Origin: JAWKOK01 sp963698255
Lineage (GTDB): Bacteria > Chloroflexota > Anaerolineae > Caldilineales > Caldilineaceae
NCBI GenBank assembly: GCA_963698255.1
Contig: CAVOQD010000003.1
Coordinates: forward strand, 62,001-126,000
Direction: 5' to 3'
Length of the DNA: 64,000 nucleotides
The stretch's first letter is position 1. Each line of letters begins with the position of its first letter. The notes beneath the pieces were generated by a model that was not told the origin of the DNA, made no database searches, and saw nothing but the letters and a program-made list of their open reading frames with translations. A program made the translations under genes and the position numbers. This document shows positions 35,912 through 46,450 of the stretch, in pieces.

Positions 35912-36598
35912 CTAGGCGGCGAGTCGATTGGGCGGAACCAGCCCGGCGCTCGTTAGCGAATCGCGCAGCGCTGAACGCGCACGACTTAGGCGGGACTTGA
36001 CGGTGCCCAGCGGGAGATCGAGCAACTCCGCCGCCTCTGAATAATCGTACCCATGGACGTCTACCAGCAGCACCACATTTCGATGCCACGGCGGAAGTGA
36101 GTCGATGGCCGCCAGGATCGTTTCCATGTTTTCGCGATGCATGGCCAGTTTGGCCGGATCTTCCGTCACATCCTTGGCGTCGCCGGGGATTTCCAGACCG
36201 TTTTCATCCACCAGTTCGTCCAGGCTCACCGCCGCACGTCGACGTTGGCGGCGCAGGTGATCGTAGCATGTGTTGGTCACGATTCGCAGCAACCACGAAC
36301 GGAAATTTCCATCCTGGAAGCGAGGCATGGCGCGATGCGCTTTGATCAACGCATCCTGGACGGCGTCGGCCGCGGCCTCTTCGGTGCGTAGAATGTGCTG
36401 TGCGACGCGTTGAGCGGTCGCCTGATATTGGTTGACCAGCGCGGCAAAGGCCGTATCGTCGCCGAGTCGGGCAGCATGAACTGTTGTCTGCAGATCGAAG
36501 GCCGCGAGCGCTGTGCCCGTCCCCATGGTGGTCCCTAGCCTGCCGGCGCTGAAGTCTGAAACCAAGGTTTGCTCCTGCGTCGCAACTTGCTGAGTCAT
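35912..36598 (-). CDS. ECF-type RNA polymerase sigma factor (228 aa)
   Basis: The start is ATG 36598 (MTQQVATQEQTLVSDFSAGR). Region 2 (about residues 45-115) has DTAFAALVNQYQATAQRVAQ, AADAVQDALIKAHRAMPRF and FRSWLLRIVTNTCYDHLRR. Region 4 (about 165-215) has IDSLPPWHRNVVLLVDVHGY then YSEAAELLDLPLGTVKSRLS, RARSALRD. This is the sigma-E/ECF layout without region 3. An N-terminal extension of about 40 residues precedes region 2. No anti-sigma factor gene is adjacent. It sits next to an FHA regulator and receptor kinases, so kinase-controlled activity is possible. Confidence 0.92.
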   Translation of the reverse strand: MTQQVATQEQTLVSDFSAGRLGTTMGTGTALAAFDLQTTVHAARLGDDTAFAALVNQYQATAQRVAQHILRTEEAAADAVQDALIKAHRAMPRFQDGNFRSWLLRIVTNTCYDHLRRQRRRAAVSLDELVDENGLEIPGDAKDVTEDPAKLAMHRENMETILAAIDSLPPWHRNVVLLVDVHGYDYSEAAELLDLPLGTVKSRLSRARSALRDSLTSAGLVPPNRLAA

Positions 36599-37022
36599 CT
36601 CTGCTTCCTTTCATCTTGTCCGCCCAACCTGGGCGGGCTGAGTGCGGCCAGCGACTGACATCGTGTGGGAGAGAATCACGTTCAAACGCTCCCTAGCTTT
36701 GCTGACTGTCTGTCGGCTGACGCACATCAATCCACAATCGTGCGGGTTGACGATGCCCATTGTAATGCCGAAAGCTTAAAAGAAAATGATTGCATGGAGA
36801 CGCAACCCGGACCGTTTTCCTACGCAATGCGCTTGACTTGCGCACGCAAGGCCAGGAGGGGAACAATCTTCGATTGCGCGTAGTTATAGTAGTTTAGTGG
36901 AAAAAGCGTCGATTTCACGTCAGGGGACCGAAGGGGTTGCGTACGAATTGAGCGTTGAAGTGATCTTGGACGATCGGAACCTGTCGAAATCGGCGGTCAA
37001 TCACTTTTTCTGATCTCGTCGC
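36599..37022. other. 424-bp gap upstream of the ECF sigma gene
   Basis: No gene or strong repeat is visible. Short ORFs here have no domain character. It must hold the ECF promoter (minus strand) and the end of the FHA regulator transcript. Confidence 0.5.
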
Positions 37023-37661
37023 CTAAACTTTTAACTGATACCCATATCCGCGAACGGTCGAAATATAGAGTTGCTCTTCGTTTTCCGGCTCGATGCGGCT
37101 GCGGACGCGGCTGATCATGCGATCGATGTTGGCGTCGTAGACTTCGCCCTGCGCCTCGGGCCAGACGGCCTGTGCGATCTCATCCTTGCTCACGACACGG
37201 CCGCGATTTTGATACAGAAACCAGATCAGATCGAACTGTTTCACGCTCAACGGCGGGTCGACCAGTTCGCCGTTGGCAAAAACTTGCCGCGTGATCGGAT
37301 CCACCCGCAAACCGGGCTCTTTGACCGCCACAATCGATGGCGCCGTCAACGTCGCAGACGGATCCTGGAATCGAAAATGGGTGGAGGCCAATTGCATCTC
37401 GGTGCCGTCGTCGAGCCAGGCCGTCGCACCTTCGGCCAGACGGCGTCCATTGACGCTCACGCCGTTCTTGCTGCCCAGATCGTGGAGCTGATATGCGTTG
37501 TCGACGCGCCGGATCTCCGCGTGTTTGCGCGATGCGAACTGATCTTCGAGGGTGATATCTGCATCGACAGACCGCCCGATGGTCATCAGCTCGCGGTTGA
37601 GCACATATTCGGTCCCGGCCTTTGGGCCGTTTAGGCAGACGATCTTTGCATGACGAGTCAC
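37023..37661 (-). CDS. FHA-winged-helix DNA-binding regulator (212 aa)
   Basis: The start is ATG 37661 (MTRHAKIVCLNGPKAGTEYV). Residues about 20-95 form a forkhead-associated domain that binds phosphothreonine: LMTIGRSVDADITLED, FASRKHAEIRR and LGSKNGVSVNGRRL carry the conserved GR, SR-H and NG residues. Residues about 115-212 form an OmpR/PhoB-type winged helix (LSVKQFDLIWFLYQNRGRVV, EVYDANIDRMISRVRSRIEP, VRGYGYQLKV). Phosphorylation of a partner or self by a Ser/Thr kinase probably controls DNA binding. It is divergent from the kinase gene at 37792, with a shared 130-base promoter region containing TATAAT on the plus strand at 37708-37713. Confidence 0.92.
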   Translation of the reverse strand: MTRHAKIVCLNGPKAGTEYVLNRELMTIGRSVDADITLEDQFASRKHAEIRRVDNAYQLHDLGSKNGVSVNGRRLAEGATAWLDDGTEMQLASTHFRFQDPSATLTAPSIVAVKEPGLRVDPITRQVFANGELVDPPLSVKQFDLIWFLYQNRGRVVSKDEIAQAVWPEAQGEVYDANIDRMISRVRSRIEPENEEQLYISTVRGYGYQLKV

Positions 37662-37791
37662 TGGTGAGAATCCTTGGTTTCGTAGTTTTTATCGGACTGG
37701 GTTACACTATAATTTGCTCTGCAACTATACCAATAAGTGCAGGTTCCGGCAAAGTGCATATACGGAAACTCGCCACCTGACTGATAGATTC

Positions 37792-40791
37792 ATGCCATTA
37801 CCACCAGTGGAAAACCCGGCCGATCCGGAATCGACCGAACCAATAGAATTGTCGGAAGCCAGTGCCGATAGCCCCGATGACAGCCGCCCTGATGGCGGCA
37901 ACTTTGATGACGGCAACAAAGAGCAAGCCGATGTTGATCGTTCGCTCGACGATGTCACGGCCTCCTTGGAGTTGACCGTGCCTCTGGCCGATCTGGTCGG
38001 ACGCACCGTCGGTCACTTTGTCATCCAGGAACGGATCGGTTCCGGGGCTATGTCGGTTGTCTATCGGGCCGAGGATCAACGGACCGGTGATGCGGTGGCG
38101 TTGAAGGTCTTGCTGCCGGGGGCGGACGGTGTTGCCCGTTCTCGGTTTCGTCAGGAAGCGCGGACGGCACTCCAATTAAATCACCCTCAGATCATTCGCA
38201 CTTATGAGGTCGGCCAGGTTGATGCCGAGGGTCTGACCTATATTTCGATGGAACTGGTCGATGGCGAGAGCTTGGCCGATCTGTTGGAACGCCATCGGCA
38301 GCTCAGCATCTTCGACACCTGCCTGATCTTGGAGCGAATCGCACGCGGCATTGGACTATGCCCACGGCCGTGGCATTGTGCACCGCGATGTCAAGCCCAG
38401 CAATATCCTGTTGCGTACTGCCGAGGACGGCGTCCCCGGCAGTGTTCAGTTGTCGGTTCTGGGATATCCGGTTGTGCCGATTTTGTCCGATTTCGGCATC
38501 GCACGTGCGCTCGACGCACCCGAACTAACGTCGATGGGCCGCACGGTCGGCACTCCCTCCTATATGGCCCCCGAGCAGTGTTCCGGCAGCCATGAGATCG
38601 ATGGTCGTGCCGATATCTACGCCCTGGGCACCGTCTTCTATCGTTGCCTGGTGGGCCGGCCGCCCTACGTCGGAACGACCACCCAGGTGCTCTACGCCCA
38701 CGTCTACAGCCCGTTGACGATTCCCGATGAAGTGCTTGTCAATCTGCCGATGCCGATAATTGACATCCTGCGACGTTCGCTGATGAAGGATCCAGCCGGC
38801 CGATACGCCACTGCGCTGGCGATGGCCATCGACATGGCGCGCATCACCGGCAACATCGAATTTCAGATGAGCGCCGACGACGTCAATATGAGCGAAGTGA
38901 CGGCCACCATGACGGCGTTGCCGGCTACCGAGCGAACGACGTCTACCTCATCGACCGTATCTGGTCCCCTCCCGGCAGACAAATATGTCGCCTCTGGTCG
39001 GACGCCGACCGGGAGGCGCCGGCAATAAACCTCGCGCCTGGACGAGGAAGCCGATCGATCGCAGATAAATCTCGGCGCGAGATGAACCGGGTTTCCATGG
39101 GGATCGGATCTGGCGCTGGCGACCTTGTTGCTGATCTTGATTGCGGCTGTGACCAGGGTAGGGATACCGGGAATTGGCGACATCGTTCAGCGACCGGCCG
39201 ACCGTGAACAGGATATCCCGCACTTTGCCGGATTTTGGCAGCCCTGATGAAAGTACGGCCAACGGCCAAGATTCGTCGGACGATGGCGCGGCCAACGGCG
39301 ACGACGGCGATGTCGTAGAGGTAGTCGAACCCACGCCGACGGCAGTGCCCCATCCCGATGTCGGCGTCGAGGAGGCCTGGCGCAATGCACTCCTGTTCTA
39401 TCGGGACGGAGATTGGCCGGGCACCCTGGATCCGCTGACGTTGCTCTTTCGCAATGACGACGAGTTCAATCGACGTCTCGTTGTGGACAATGAGTCCCGG
39501 ATCGATCTGATGACCGAACTTTTTGCGGCGGATGCCGAACCCGAGTTTCTGAAACCGTACCGCGATCTTATCGATCCGCAACAGGTGGAGGAGATGCTCT
39601 TTGACAGCTTCACCGGCCTGGCCGCACAGGCTGCGGCACGCAATCAGATCGAAAATGCGCGCAAACTATACATGGCGGCGGTCACCATTCGACCGGACTC
39701 GCCGGAGGAAGCCGCTCTGGCTGACACAGCCCGCACACTGGCGGATGCATTTCCGATCAACCTGCCGGACGCCCGTCGTCAGTTCCAACAGGCCCTTGTC
39801 AACTATGCCGGCTACCTGGAGGAGCAAGGAAGGTTCTGCAATGCATCGGCTCAACTTGCCGCCGCCGACGGTGTGTTGCCCGACGCCGATCTGCGCGCTG
39901 AATTGATCCGGCTTGAAGCCGTCTGCTCTTCGCTGATCCAGGCCGAAAAAACCAGCGAGTATCTGTCTGAACTGGACGGGCGACTCATCTATTCGGCCTC
40001 TGTGGATGGACGCCATCAGATCCTGTCCAGGTCGATGAAGTCCGATAGCCCTTCATCAGTGCTGATTGAGCACGCTGCGCAGCCTGCATTAGCGCCGGAT
40101 GGCGCGCATCTGACCTACTACAGCAGTGCGCCGGACCGCTTGGGACTCTGGTCGGTTGAACCGGGGGCGGCTCCCGGCCAGCGTGGCCGGCAATTGACCA
40201 GACATCCGGAGGATGGGGAAGAGAGTCCGGTTGCCTGGAGCTCGGACAGTACACGGCTGGCGTTTTCCAGCAGACGCGAGGGGGATCGCCAGTCTCGCAT
40301 TTATGTCAGTTGGTCTGATGGAAGCGAAGATAGGACCATTGCCTACGGCGTTGATCCTGCATGGCAGCCCGGTCGAGATTGGATCGTCCACAACGGTACG
40401 GACCGAACCGGCAATCAGCCGGGACTCTGGCTGAGGCGCAGCGACGGCAGCGGAGTCGGAACAGTTGACCAAGATCGCGTCCGATCTGCGGCCGACATGG
40501 ACCCCGGACGGCCAACAGATCGTCTTCACCAGTGACGGCCGTGACGGCAATCGGGAACTCTATCGGCTCGACATCAGCCAAGGGATCGTGACTCGACTGA
40601 CGACCGATCCTGCTCAAGATGTCTCCCCTGCCGTCAGCCCGGACGGCGGTTACGTGGCTTTCTACAGCGATCGGGGCGGCGCCTGGGGCATTTGGGTGAT
40701 TGAGATCGATGGCGGCGATCCTGTGCTGTTGACACCGATTGACGGAACTATCGACGATTGGCGCCGACATGCGATTCAGTGGGTTGAATGA
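37792..40791 (+). CDS. Receptor Ser/Thr protein kinase with PD40-type sensor domain (about 1000 aa, frameshifted)
   Basis: The start is ATG 37792 (MPLPPVENPADPESTEPIEL). The Hanks kinase domain has IGSGAMSVVYRAED (Gly loop), VALKVL (catalytic Lys), HRDVKPSNILL, SDFGIAR and GTPSYMAPEQ. A membrane helix LALATLLLILIAAVTRVGI is encoded near 39107-39165. The outside part has a helical region (about 39350-39950) and beta-propeller repeats of the TolB/PD40 kind (RPTWTPDGQQIVFTSDGRDG, SPAVSPDGGYVAFYSDRGG). Breaks occur near 38357 and 40450, both solved by CG, and several lie in 39010-39240, which I could not fully resolve. Its stop overlaps the next kinase start (ATGA), so translation is coupled. Confidence 0.85.
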
Positions 40792-42950
40792 CGGCCTGGT
40801 TGACGTCAATCGCCTCTGGCGGGGATGACAGTAATTTGATGGGCAGCGTCGACAGTGCATTTCAACCGAACCGGGATCTGGAGGGTCGCCAGATCGGTCG
40901 CTATCTGGTCGAGGCTCGGCTGGGCAGCGGCGGTGTCGCTACCGTCTACCAGGCCTACGATCAGGTGGACGGCCGCTCGGTCGCTCTGAAGGTTCTGCTG
41001 CCGACGGCTGACGCCAACACCATCAGCCGCTTTCGACATGAGGCGCTGACCGCCGGCGCGCTCAGGCACGATCACATCGTGCGCATCTACCAGGTGGGTA
41101 CCGCTCTGGAAGGTGATGTCGCCTATATTGCCATGGAGTTGGTCGAAGGCGACAGCCTGGCCGATTGGCTTGGACGCCTCGGACGATTGCGCCCTGAGGA
41201 GAGCTGCAATCTGCTGGAGCCCATTGCGCGTGCCATGGGCGTTGCCCATCGTGCAGGCGTGGTCCATCGCGACATCAAGCCCAGCAACATCCTGCTGCGC
41301 CCTTCAACACCCGGTGCTGCCGGCAGCGTCCAACTGGAATCGGCGGACTTTCCTGTGGTGCCGCTGCTGACCGACTTTGGCGTGGCGCGCTCGCTGGATG
41401 CGCCCGAATTGACCGGTGTGGGGCGCACGGTCGGAACGCCGGCCTACATGGCCCCGGAGCAATGCGCCGGCAACCGTCTCATCGATGGACGCTCCGATAT
41501 TTATTCGCTATGCACTGTGCTCTACCGCTCGGTCGTCGGCCGGCTTCCCTTTTCAGGAACGACGACGCAAATTCTGCACGCGCACGTCTACGCCCCGCTG
41601 ACCATCGACAATGAGATCTTGCGCCAACTACCGCCCAATGTCGTCGATATCATGCGCAGAGGGCTTGCCAAGGCGCCTGAGGATCGCTATGCGGATGCGG
41701 ATGCGCTGGCCGATGATCTGGCACGCGCTGCCGGGCGACGCGTGCTTCCTCCATTAAGCGCTGCCGGCCAAGACAGTTCGGCGGCGAATGCAACCGCCAC
41801 GTTGACATTGTCACCCACCGTGTCCAAGCCAGGCGGCAGCGTGGTCGCGTCTTCTTCGCCTGCGCAGAGCATCCTTGTTCCGGCAGCTGGGGCCTCGCAG
41901 CCCAGCGTGCCGGCCGGCGGCGCCCCCCAAACGGACCGCCCAGCGGTTGCCGAGGCGGCACGCGATCTGTCCCTTGCAGAACGTCTGGAACAGTTCAATT
42001 GGATCGGCTATGGACTCTCGGCGTTGATTGTCATGACGCTAATATTCGGTGGGACCTTGGCCGCACTCAACCTGCCTAGATTGCTGGACGGCCTTCAGAG
42101 CGGCCCGCCATCCCCTGGCTCAACCGGCTTGGGCGTCGTTGCACCAACGCCGACATCGACGGTTTCAGGGCAACTGGCGGGCCTGCCCGCCATCGGGACA
42201 CCCGTGGCAAGTGAGCCTGGCATTGCCTCGCTGACACCGAGCGATCCTCCAGCAACTTCATCCGTAATCGCGGTTGTAACTGCAATTGCAACCGCAACTG
42301 AGACTGCAACTGCGCCCATCACTTCGCAAGAAGTGCAGGCCACGCAGATCGCCACAGCCCCTCCGACACCTACCGCACCGGAGCCGACGCCGACGCCCTT
42401 GCCTCCGCTGGCCACATCGACACCGCTTCCTCCCTTGGTCGTGACCCCGCTGGTGACCCCGACCGCCATTCCGATCGATGAGCAGGTCTTCACCTGCCCG
42501 AATGTCATCGATCCTGCATTTTTCCAATATGTTGCCGGTATGGCTGACAATGGCCGAGATTTTCGTTGTCCCAACGGCAGCGGCAACCACACCTCCGGCA
42601 ATCTGCTGCGCTTTGAACACGGCTTCATGATCCAGTTGGCGAATAAATCTGAGATCTACATTTACTATGAGTCCAATCGGGAGTGGGAGCGGGCCGTCAG
42701 CAGTTGGCGTGAGGGGGATCCGCCAAAGACAGGCGAGTTTGAGCCGCCGGCGCCGTTCCTATACCAGCCCGAGAACGAATTCGGCCAGCTCTGGGCCGAT
42801 CCGCAGCGTCAGGTCTCTCTGGGTTATGCTACAACCGACCAACCCGCGTCATTCTCTGCCATCGAGCAGACATTCCCTGGCGGAGCGCTGATCGGTGACG
42901 AAAACAACGGCTTCATCTACCTGTTCCTGCGCGATAAGCTGAGATTGTAG
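40788..42950 (+). CDS. Receptor Ser/Thr protein kinase with Pro/Thr-rich stalk (720 aa)
   Basis: An intact ORF starts within the previous stop codon. The kinase domain spans residues about 35-305: LGSGGVATVYQAYD, VALKVLLP, HRDIKPSNILLR, TDFGVARSLDAPE and GTPAYMAPEQCAGN. One membrane helix lies near residue 405 (YGLSALIVMTLIFGGTLAAL). A Pro/Thr-rich stalk runs through residues about 430-565 (APEPTPTPLPPLATSTPLPP). A C-terminal domain of about 155 residues (FFQYVAGMADNGRDFRCPNG, LRFEHGFMIQLANKSEIYIY) is probably an extracellular sensor. It is not recognised as a known family. Both kinases have a longer stretch than usual between the HRD and DFG motifs. Confidence 0.92.
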   Translation: MTAWLTSIASGGDDSNLMGSVDSAFQPNRDLEGRQIGRYLVEARLGSGGVATVYQAYDQVDGRSVALKVLLPTADANTISRFRHEALTAGALRHDHIVRIYQVGTALEGDVAYIAMELVEGDSLADWLGRLGRLRPEESCNLLEPIARAMGVAHRAGVVHRDIKPSNILLRPSTPGAAGSVQLESADFPVVPLLTDFGVARSLDAPELTGVGRTVGTPAYMAPEQCAGNRLIDGRSDIYSLCTVLYRSVVGRLPFSGTTTQILHAHVYAPLTIDNEILRQLPPNVVDIMRRGLAKAPEDRYADADALADDLARAAGRRVLPPLSAAGQDSSAANATATLTLSPTVSKPGGSVVASSSPAQSILVPAAGASQPSVPAGGAPQTDRPAVAEAARDLSLAERLEQFNWIGYGLSALIVMTLIFGGTLAALNLPRLLDGLQSGPPSPGSTGLGVVAPTPTSTVSGQLAGLPAIGTPVASEPGIASLTPSDPPATSSVIAVVTAIATATETATAPITSQEVQATQIATAPPTPTAPEPTPTPLPPLATSTPLPPLVVTPLVTPTAIPIDEQVFTCPNVIDPAFFQYVAGMADNGRDFRCPNGSGNHTSGNLLRFEHGFMIQLANKSEIYIYYESNREWERAVSSWREGDPPKTGEFEPPAPFLYQPENEFGQLWADPQRQVSLGYATTDQPASFSAIEQTFPGGALIGDENNGFIYLFLRDKLRL

Positions 42951-43336
42951 CAGCTCCTCGGCCGGCACATAGGCCAATGCAGAGAAATATTCATCCACGA
43001 AGGGTCGAGAGTTTACATAAAAGTCAGCTTTCTTCGTGTTTCTTTGTGCTCTTGGTGGATCATTGTTTCTTTGGATTCGCCTTACCTGTTATTTCGTTCG
43101 TGACATGAGACCCAAAGCGCCAACACTTTGACAGATCTCCCACCAGCACTGTCGCCATGTCGAACCACGTGGACACGGGGCTGCACCGGCAGCACGAATT
43201 AGCCACGATCCTGCACAAGATGGTATCGTGCTTCACGTTGTCTGAATTCAGCCCCATTGCTGAAAACCAACGCTAGTGCAATAATTCACCGCTAGAGAAA
43301 CACCTATCTTCAATGCGTTACGAAAGGAATGTCCAA
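42951..43336. other. 386-bp gap between kinase 2 and the lipoprotein gene
   Basis: No convincing gene is seen. Around 43030-43075 there is a TTCGTGTTTCTTTGTGCTC stretch of the kind found in dispersed repeats. A 65-codon minus-strand ORF here was rejected. Confidence 0.45.
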
Positions 43337-44144
43337 ATGAATCCAGCGATTGCTCGAAGCACGCGTACACTTCTGCTCACAACTCTGCTGATCGGCATGT
43401 TGCTGTTGGCCGGCTGCGGCAGATCAGCTTCAACGCCTGAACCCATGGCCACGGTCGCGCCGACGGCTACCCCTGTGCCGGCGACAGCCACGCCGGAACC
43501 AACTGCGACACCCGAGCCTGAGGAAGATACATCATCAGCGGAAGCCACGGCCGTGCCGACCCCGCAGGTCACCATTCCCAAGGGTTTTGAGGCCATGGCT
43601 GATGAAGAGCGCGGCTACTCACTGGCCATGCCCGCCGGTTGGACAGTGGTCGATCTGCGCGGAGACAGCGTCCAGCGAATGGCCGGCACTTTTGGGTCTG
43701 GATGCCCAACTGGCCCCGCTGAACGATTTCCTGGATAGCCCGGAAGGCGACGCCGTGGGCGTCGTCGCCGCCACCGACCTGGCCGGCGTTCTCTTTGGCG
43801 GTTTGCCGACCATCCTCAACGTTTCCGTCATCGATGCCCCTGGCGCAACCTCGGAGTCGGTCATGGCCTCGCTGGAGGATGCAATCAACGCAAACGGCGC
43901 GATGTTGGGCGATGTCACTATCGGTGCGCTGGAGGCGACGACCGTCAACAACTTGCCCGCCGTGACTGCGGATGCGGTAGCAAACCTGAGCAGCGTCGGC
44001 ATGGACAAAGAACTCTATGCCAAGGTGGTCGGCCTGATCGCCAATGACAAGGTCTATGTGCTCACCTTGGCCACTGAGGCCGGAAACCAGGCCAAGAAGG
44101 AAGCGACATTCGACCAGATCATCGGCACCTTCCGCCCAGAATAG
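43337..44144 (+). CDS. Secreted lipoprotein of unknown function (about 269 aa, frameshifted)
   Basis: The start is ATG 43337 (MNPAIARSTRTLLLTTLLIG), with AAGGAATG upstream. A lipobox LLLAGC at residues 24-29 predicts lipidation at Cys29. A Pro/Thr/Glu stalk follows (TPEPTATPEPEEDTSSAEAT), then a globular domain (KGFEAMADEERGYSLAMPAG and, after the break, LDAQLAPLNDFLDSPEGDAV ... IGTFRPE). The break near 43685 is solved by CG at GCCGGCAC. The end resembles PsbP/DUF1795-like lipoproteins, which is a weak match. It may be a surface partner of the adjacent receptor kinases. Confidence 0.7.
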
Positions 44145-44197
44145 ACTGGCCAGGACCTGCATAGTTTCAGCCAGAACAGACGAACCGGAATCGACAA

Positions 44198-45020
44198 ATG
44201 ATTGATCTGGCATCCGGCCACAAATTCGGCCTGGTTATCGATAATCCAGTCATGCTGGCCGGCGGCACCGTCGGCTACGGCGAGGCGGTTCCCAATGGCG
44301 CTCACTTGAGTTCATTGGGCGCCGTCGTGATCGGGCCGTTCATGCGCAACAGCCGGCCGGGCCTGGATCCGCCGCGTCTGGCCGAAACCAATGGCGGATT
44401 CGTGCTCGACACGGGCTTGCAGAATCGGGGCGTCAAAGCTGCCTGTCGCAAGTATGGACGGCTTTGGCCCAAGCTGGGCTGCCCGGTCATCGCTCAGATC
44501 GCTGATTCAATGCCGCGGATGGCCGGGCGGGTGGCGGAGCAGTTGACCAGCGCCGAAGGACTGAGCGGTCTGGAACTGCTGTTGCCGCAGCATGCTACGC
44601 CGGATGTAGTGGGTGAACTGATCCGCCAGGCGCTCTACCACAGCGACCTGCCGGTATTGGCCAAACTGCCGCTGGCCGGCGCATCTACGCTGGCCCCCGT
44701 TGCAGTTGAGGCCGGCGCTTCGGCGCTGGTTGTGGCCCAGCCGCCCATCGGCTCAGGCTATGCCGCCGGGGCTGGATACTGAGCCAGCCAGAGTCAGCGG
44801 CGGCATCTACGGCCCACTGACATTTCCTTCCATGCTGGCCGTGCTGGAGATGGTGCGAAACTTGGATCTGCCCTGTGCGCTGATCGCCTGTGGCGGCATC
44901 CACACGCTGGAACAAGCCAGGCAAGCCCTGTTGGCCGGCGCAGATGCCATCCAGATCGACAGCGCCATCTGGGTCGAGCCGTCATTGCCGGCGCGGCTGG
45001 CGATTGCGTTGGCTGGGTAG
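44198..45020 (+). CDS. Dihydroorotate dehydrogenase-like flavoprotein (about 274 aa, frameshifted)
   Basis: The start is ATG 44198 (MIDLASGHKFGLVIDNPVML). The TIM-barrel features fit class 1 PyrD: the opening NPVMLAGGTVGYGEA, GLELLLPQHATPDVVGELI, PVLAKLPLAGASTLAPVAVE, GPLTFPSMLAVLEMV and the flavin phosphate-binding CGGIHTLEQARQALLAGADA. PyrD oxidises dihydroorotate to orotate in pyrimidine synthesis. The length is short for PyrD (about 300) and the active-site base loop is not obvious, so a related flavoprotein is possible. The break near 44755 is solved by GC at CAGGCTATG. Confidence 0.72.
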
Positions 45021-45026
45021 TGATAG

Positions 45027-45087
45027 GGGAATGGGGATTGGGAATGACGCATTCCCCAATCCCCATTCCCTGATCCCCATTCCCCAA
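45027..45087. repeat. Inverted repeat, family D (copy D2)
   Basis: GGGGAATGGGGATTGGGAAT faces CATTCCCCAATCCCCATTCC, with a further CCCCATTCCCC unit. It fills the gap between the two convergent genes. Confidence 0.85.
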
Positions 45088-45092
45088 ACCCG

Positions 45093-46251
45093 TCAAAACA
45101 GCGACATCTGCTGCGCCGGCTGTTGACCATTGAGCAGGATGAATGGGATCGTCTTCTTCAGATTCGCGCAGGCCGAGTTTGCGCAGATGGGAGAGATCGG
45201 TCAAATTTCCTTGATGACGGGCGCCGACAATGCGATCGGCCAGAATGGGACCGATGCCGGGCACACGGAGCAACTCGAATCGACTGGCCGCGTTGAGTTC
45301 GACAGGCTGTTCGCCCAGATTTTGCTCGGCCCAGACCAACTTCGGATCCTTGTCCAGGCGTAAGTTGGTGTCCTGCTGGAAGGGTAGATCCTCTACGTTC
45401 CAACCGTAATCCCTCAGCAGAAAACTGGACTGATAGAGCCGAAATTCGCGCAGATCAGACGTGGCCTCCAGGTTCTCGAATGGCGTGTCACTCACCGGAT
45501 TGAAGGCCATGTAGTAGGTGCGCTTCAGTCCCATCTGCCGATAGAGCGAGTCGCTGACCTGAAGCAGTTCCAGATCGGTGTCGCCTACAGCGCCGACCAC
45601 AAACTGAGTGACGACGCTGGCTCGCAGCCCCTCATTCTCGCGCAGATCGCTGATCCACTGGAGCCGCTGGACCAACTCTCGCCAGTAGTCCTTCTTGGGC
45701 GCAAGGGCCGCCAGCCGCTGCTCAGTCGCCCCCTCCAAATTGACCGACACCCGATTGGCCAACTGCATGGCCCGCCGGATCTGATCGTATTCCGCGCCCG
45801 GCATGATCTTGAGGTGGATGTAGCCGCGATAGCGATAACGCCTGCGCAGAATCTCCACCGTGTCGATGAGCTTGTCCTGGGCGGTGACGCTGCCTTTGAT
45901 GATGCCCGACGAGAGAAAGAGTCCGTCGACGTGGCCGGCGCGCTGGATCAGGTTGTAGGTCTTGGCCATCTCATCCGGCGTGAAGGTGACACGCTGCATC
46001 TTGCTGCGACCGGCCCGAAACGGGCAGTAGAAGCAGTTGCGCTCGCAGGCCGTGGTCATCATCGCCTTGAGGATCGGCTTCTTGCCAAACGGTGTCGACA
46101 CCTCGGAGACGCAGGGCAGGGGCTTGGGCTTGCCCGCGCGATTCTTGGGCAGGCTCTCTTGGCGCGGCTCACTGCCGGCCGGTTCGAATCTGGTGGCGTC
46201 GCTGAGCAGTTGCAGCTTCTGTGCAGGTTCAGGCGAGAGTTTGAAGTTCAT
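45093..46251 (-). CDS. Radical SAM protein, putative DNA modification/repair type (about 386 aa, frameshifted)
   Basis: ATG 46251 (MNFKLSPEPAQKLQLLSDAT). The radical SAM cluster is CERNCFYCPF (CxxxCxxC) in the setting MMTTACERNCFYCPFRAGRS. Further features are HLKIMPGAEYDQIRRAMQLA, NRVSVNLEGATEQRLAAL and a C-terminal helix-hairpin-helix FELLRVPGIGPILADRIVGA. This matches the class often linked to a uracil-DNA-glycosylase-like partner (TIGR03916-type), but no such partner is in the window. A break near 45168 is solved by CG at CTGCGCGAATC, giving the natural end LNGQQPAQQMSLF at 45093 instead of a run into the next gene. It has a strong LexA-like-controlled promoter and is probably leaderless. 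Confidence 0.85.
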
Positions 46252-46257
46252 ACCTGA

Positions 46258-46286
46258 ATTATAAGAACAAATGTTCGTTTTGTCAA
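46258..46286 (-). promoter_or_regulatory. Consensus promoter with LexA-like operator (radical SAM gene)
   Basis: On the minus strand TTGACA (46286-46281), 17 bases, then TATAAT (46263-46258) is a perfect sigma70 promoter. The spacer holds the palindrome GAACATTTGTTC (46265-46276), the GAAC-N4-GTTC form of Gram-positive-type SOS boxes. The ATG lies seven bases past the -10, so transcription should begin at the start codon. Confidence 0.8.
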
Positions 46287-46450
46287 CTCAGATTGGCGGA
46301 TTTGCAGAAGCGCACCCTACGTAGGAATGGCTTCTGTTGAGAGGAGGCTCAAGTCTGGACAGGCTGGCACAATGAATCGATGGTACAATTGGTTGAGAAT
46401 TGGAGTGCGACGGGGAATAAGGGGCGGATAGTAATCCGTGATTCTTGAGC

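Noticed and set aside
36665..36883. 72-codon plus-strand ORF in the ECF upstream gap
   Set aside because: It has no domain, no ribosome site of note and no supporting context.
43060..43257. 65-codon minus-strand ORF before the lipoprotein gene
   Set aside because: It has cysteine-rich but random-looking sequence, no neighbours on that strand and overlaps repeat-like DNA.
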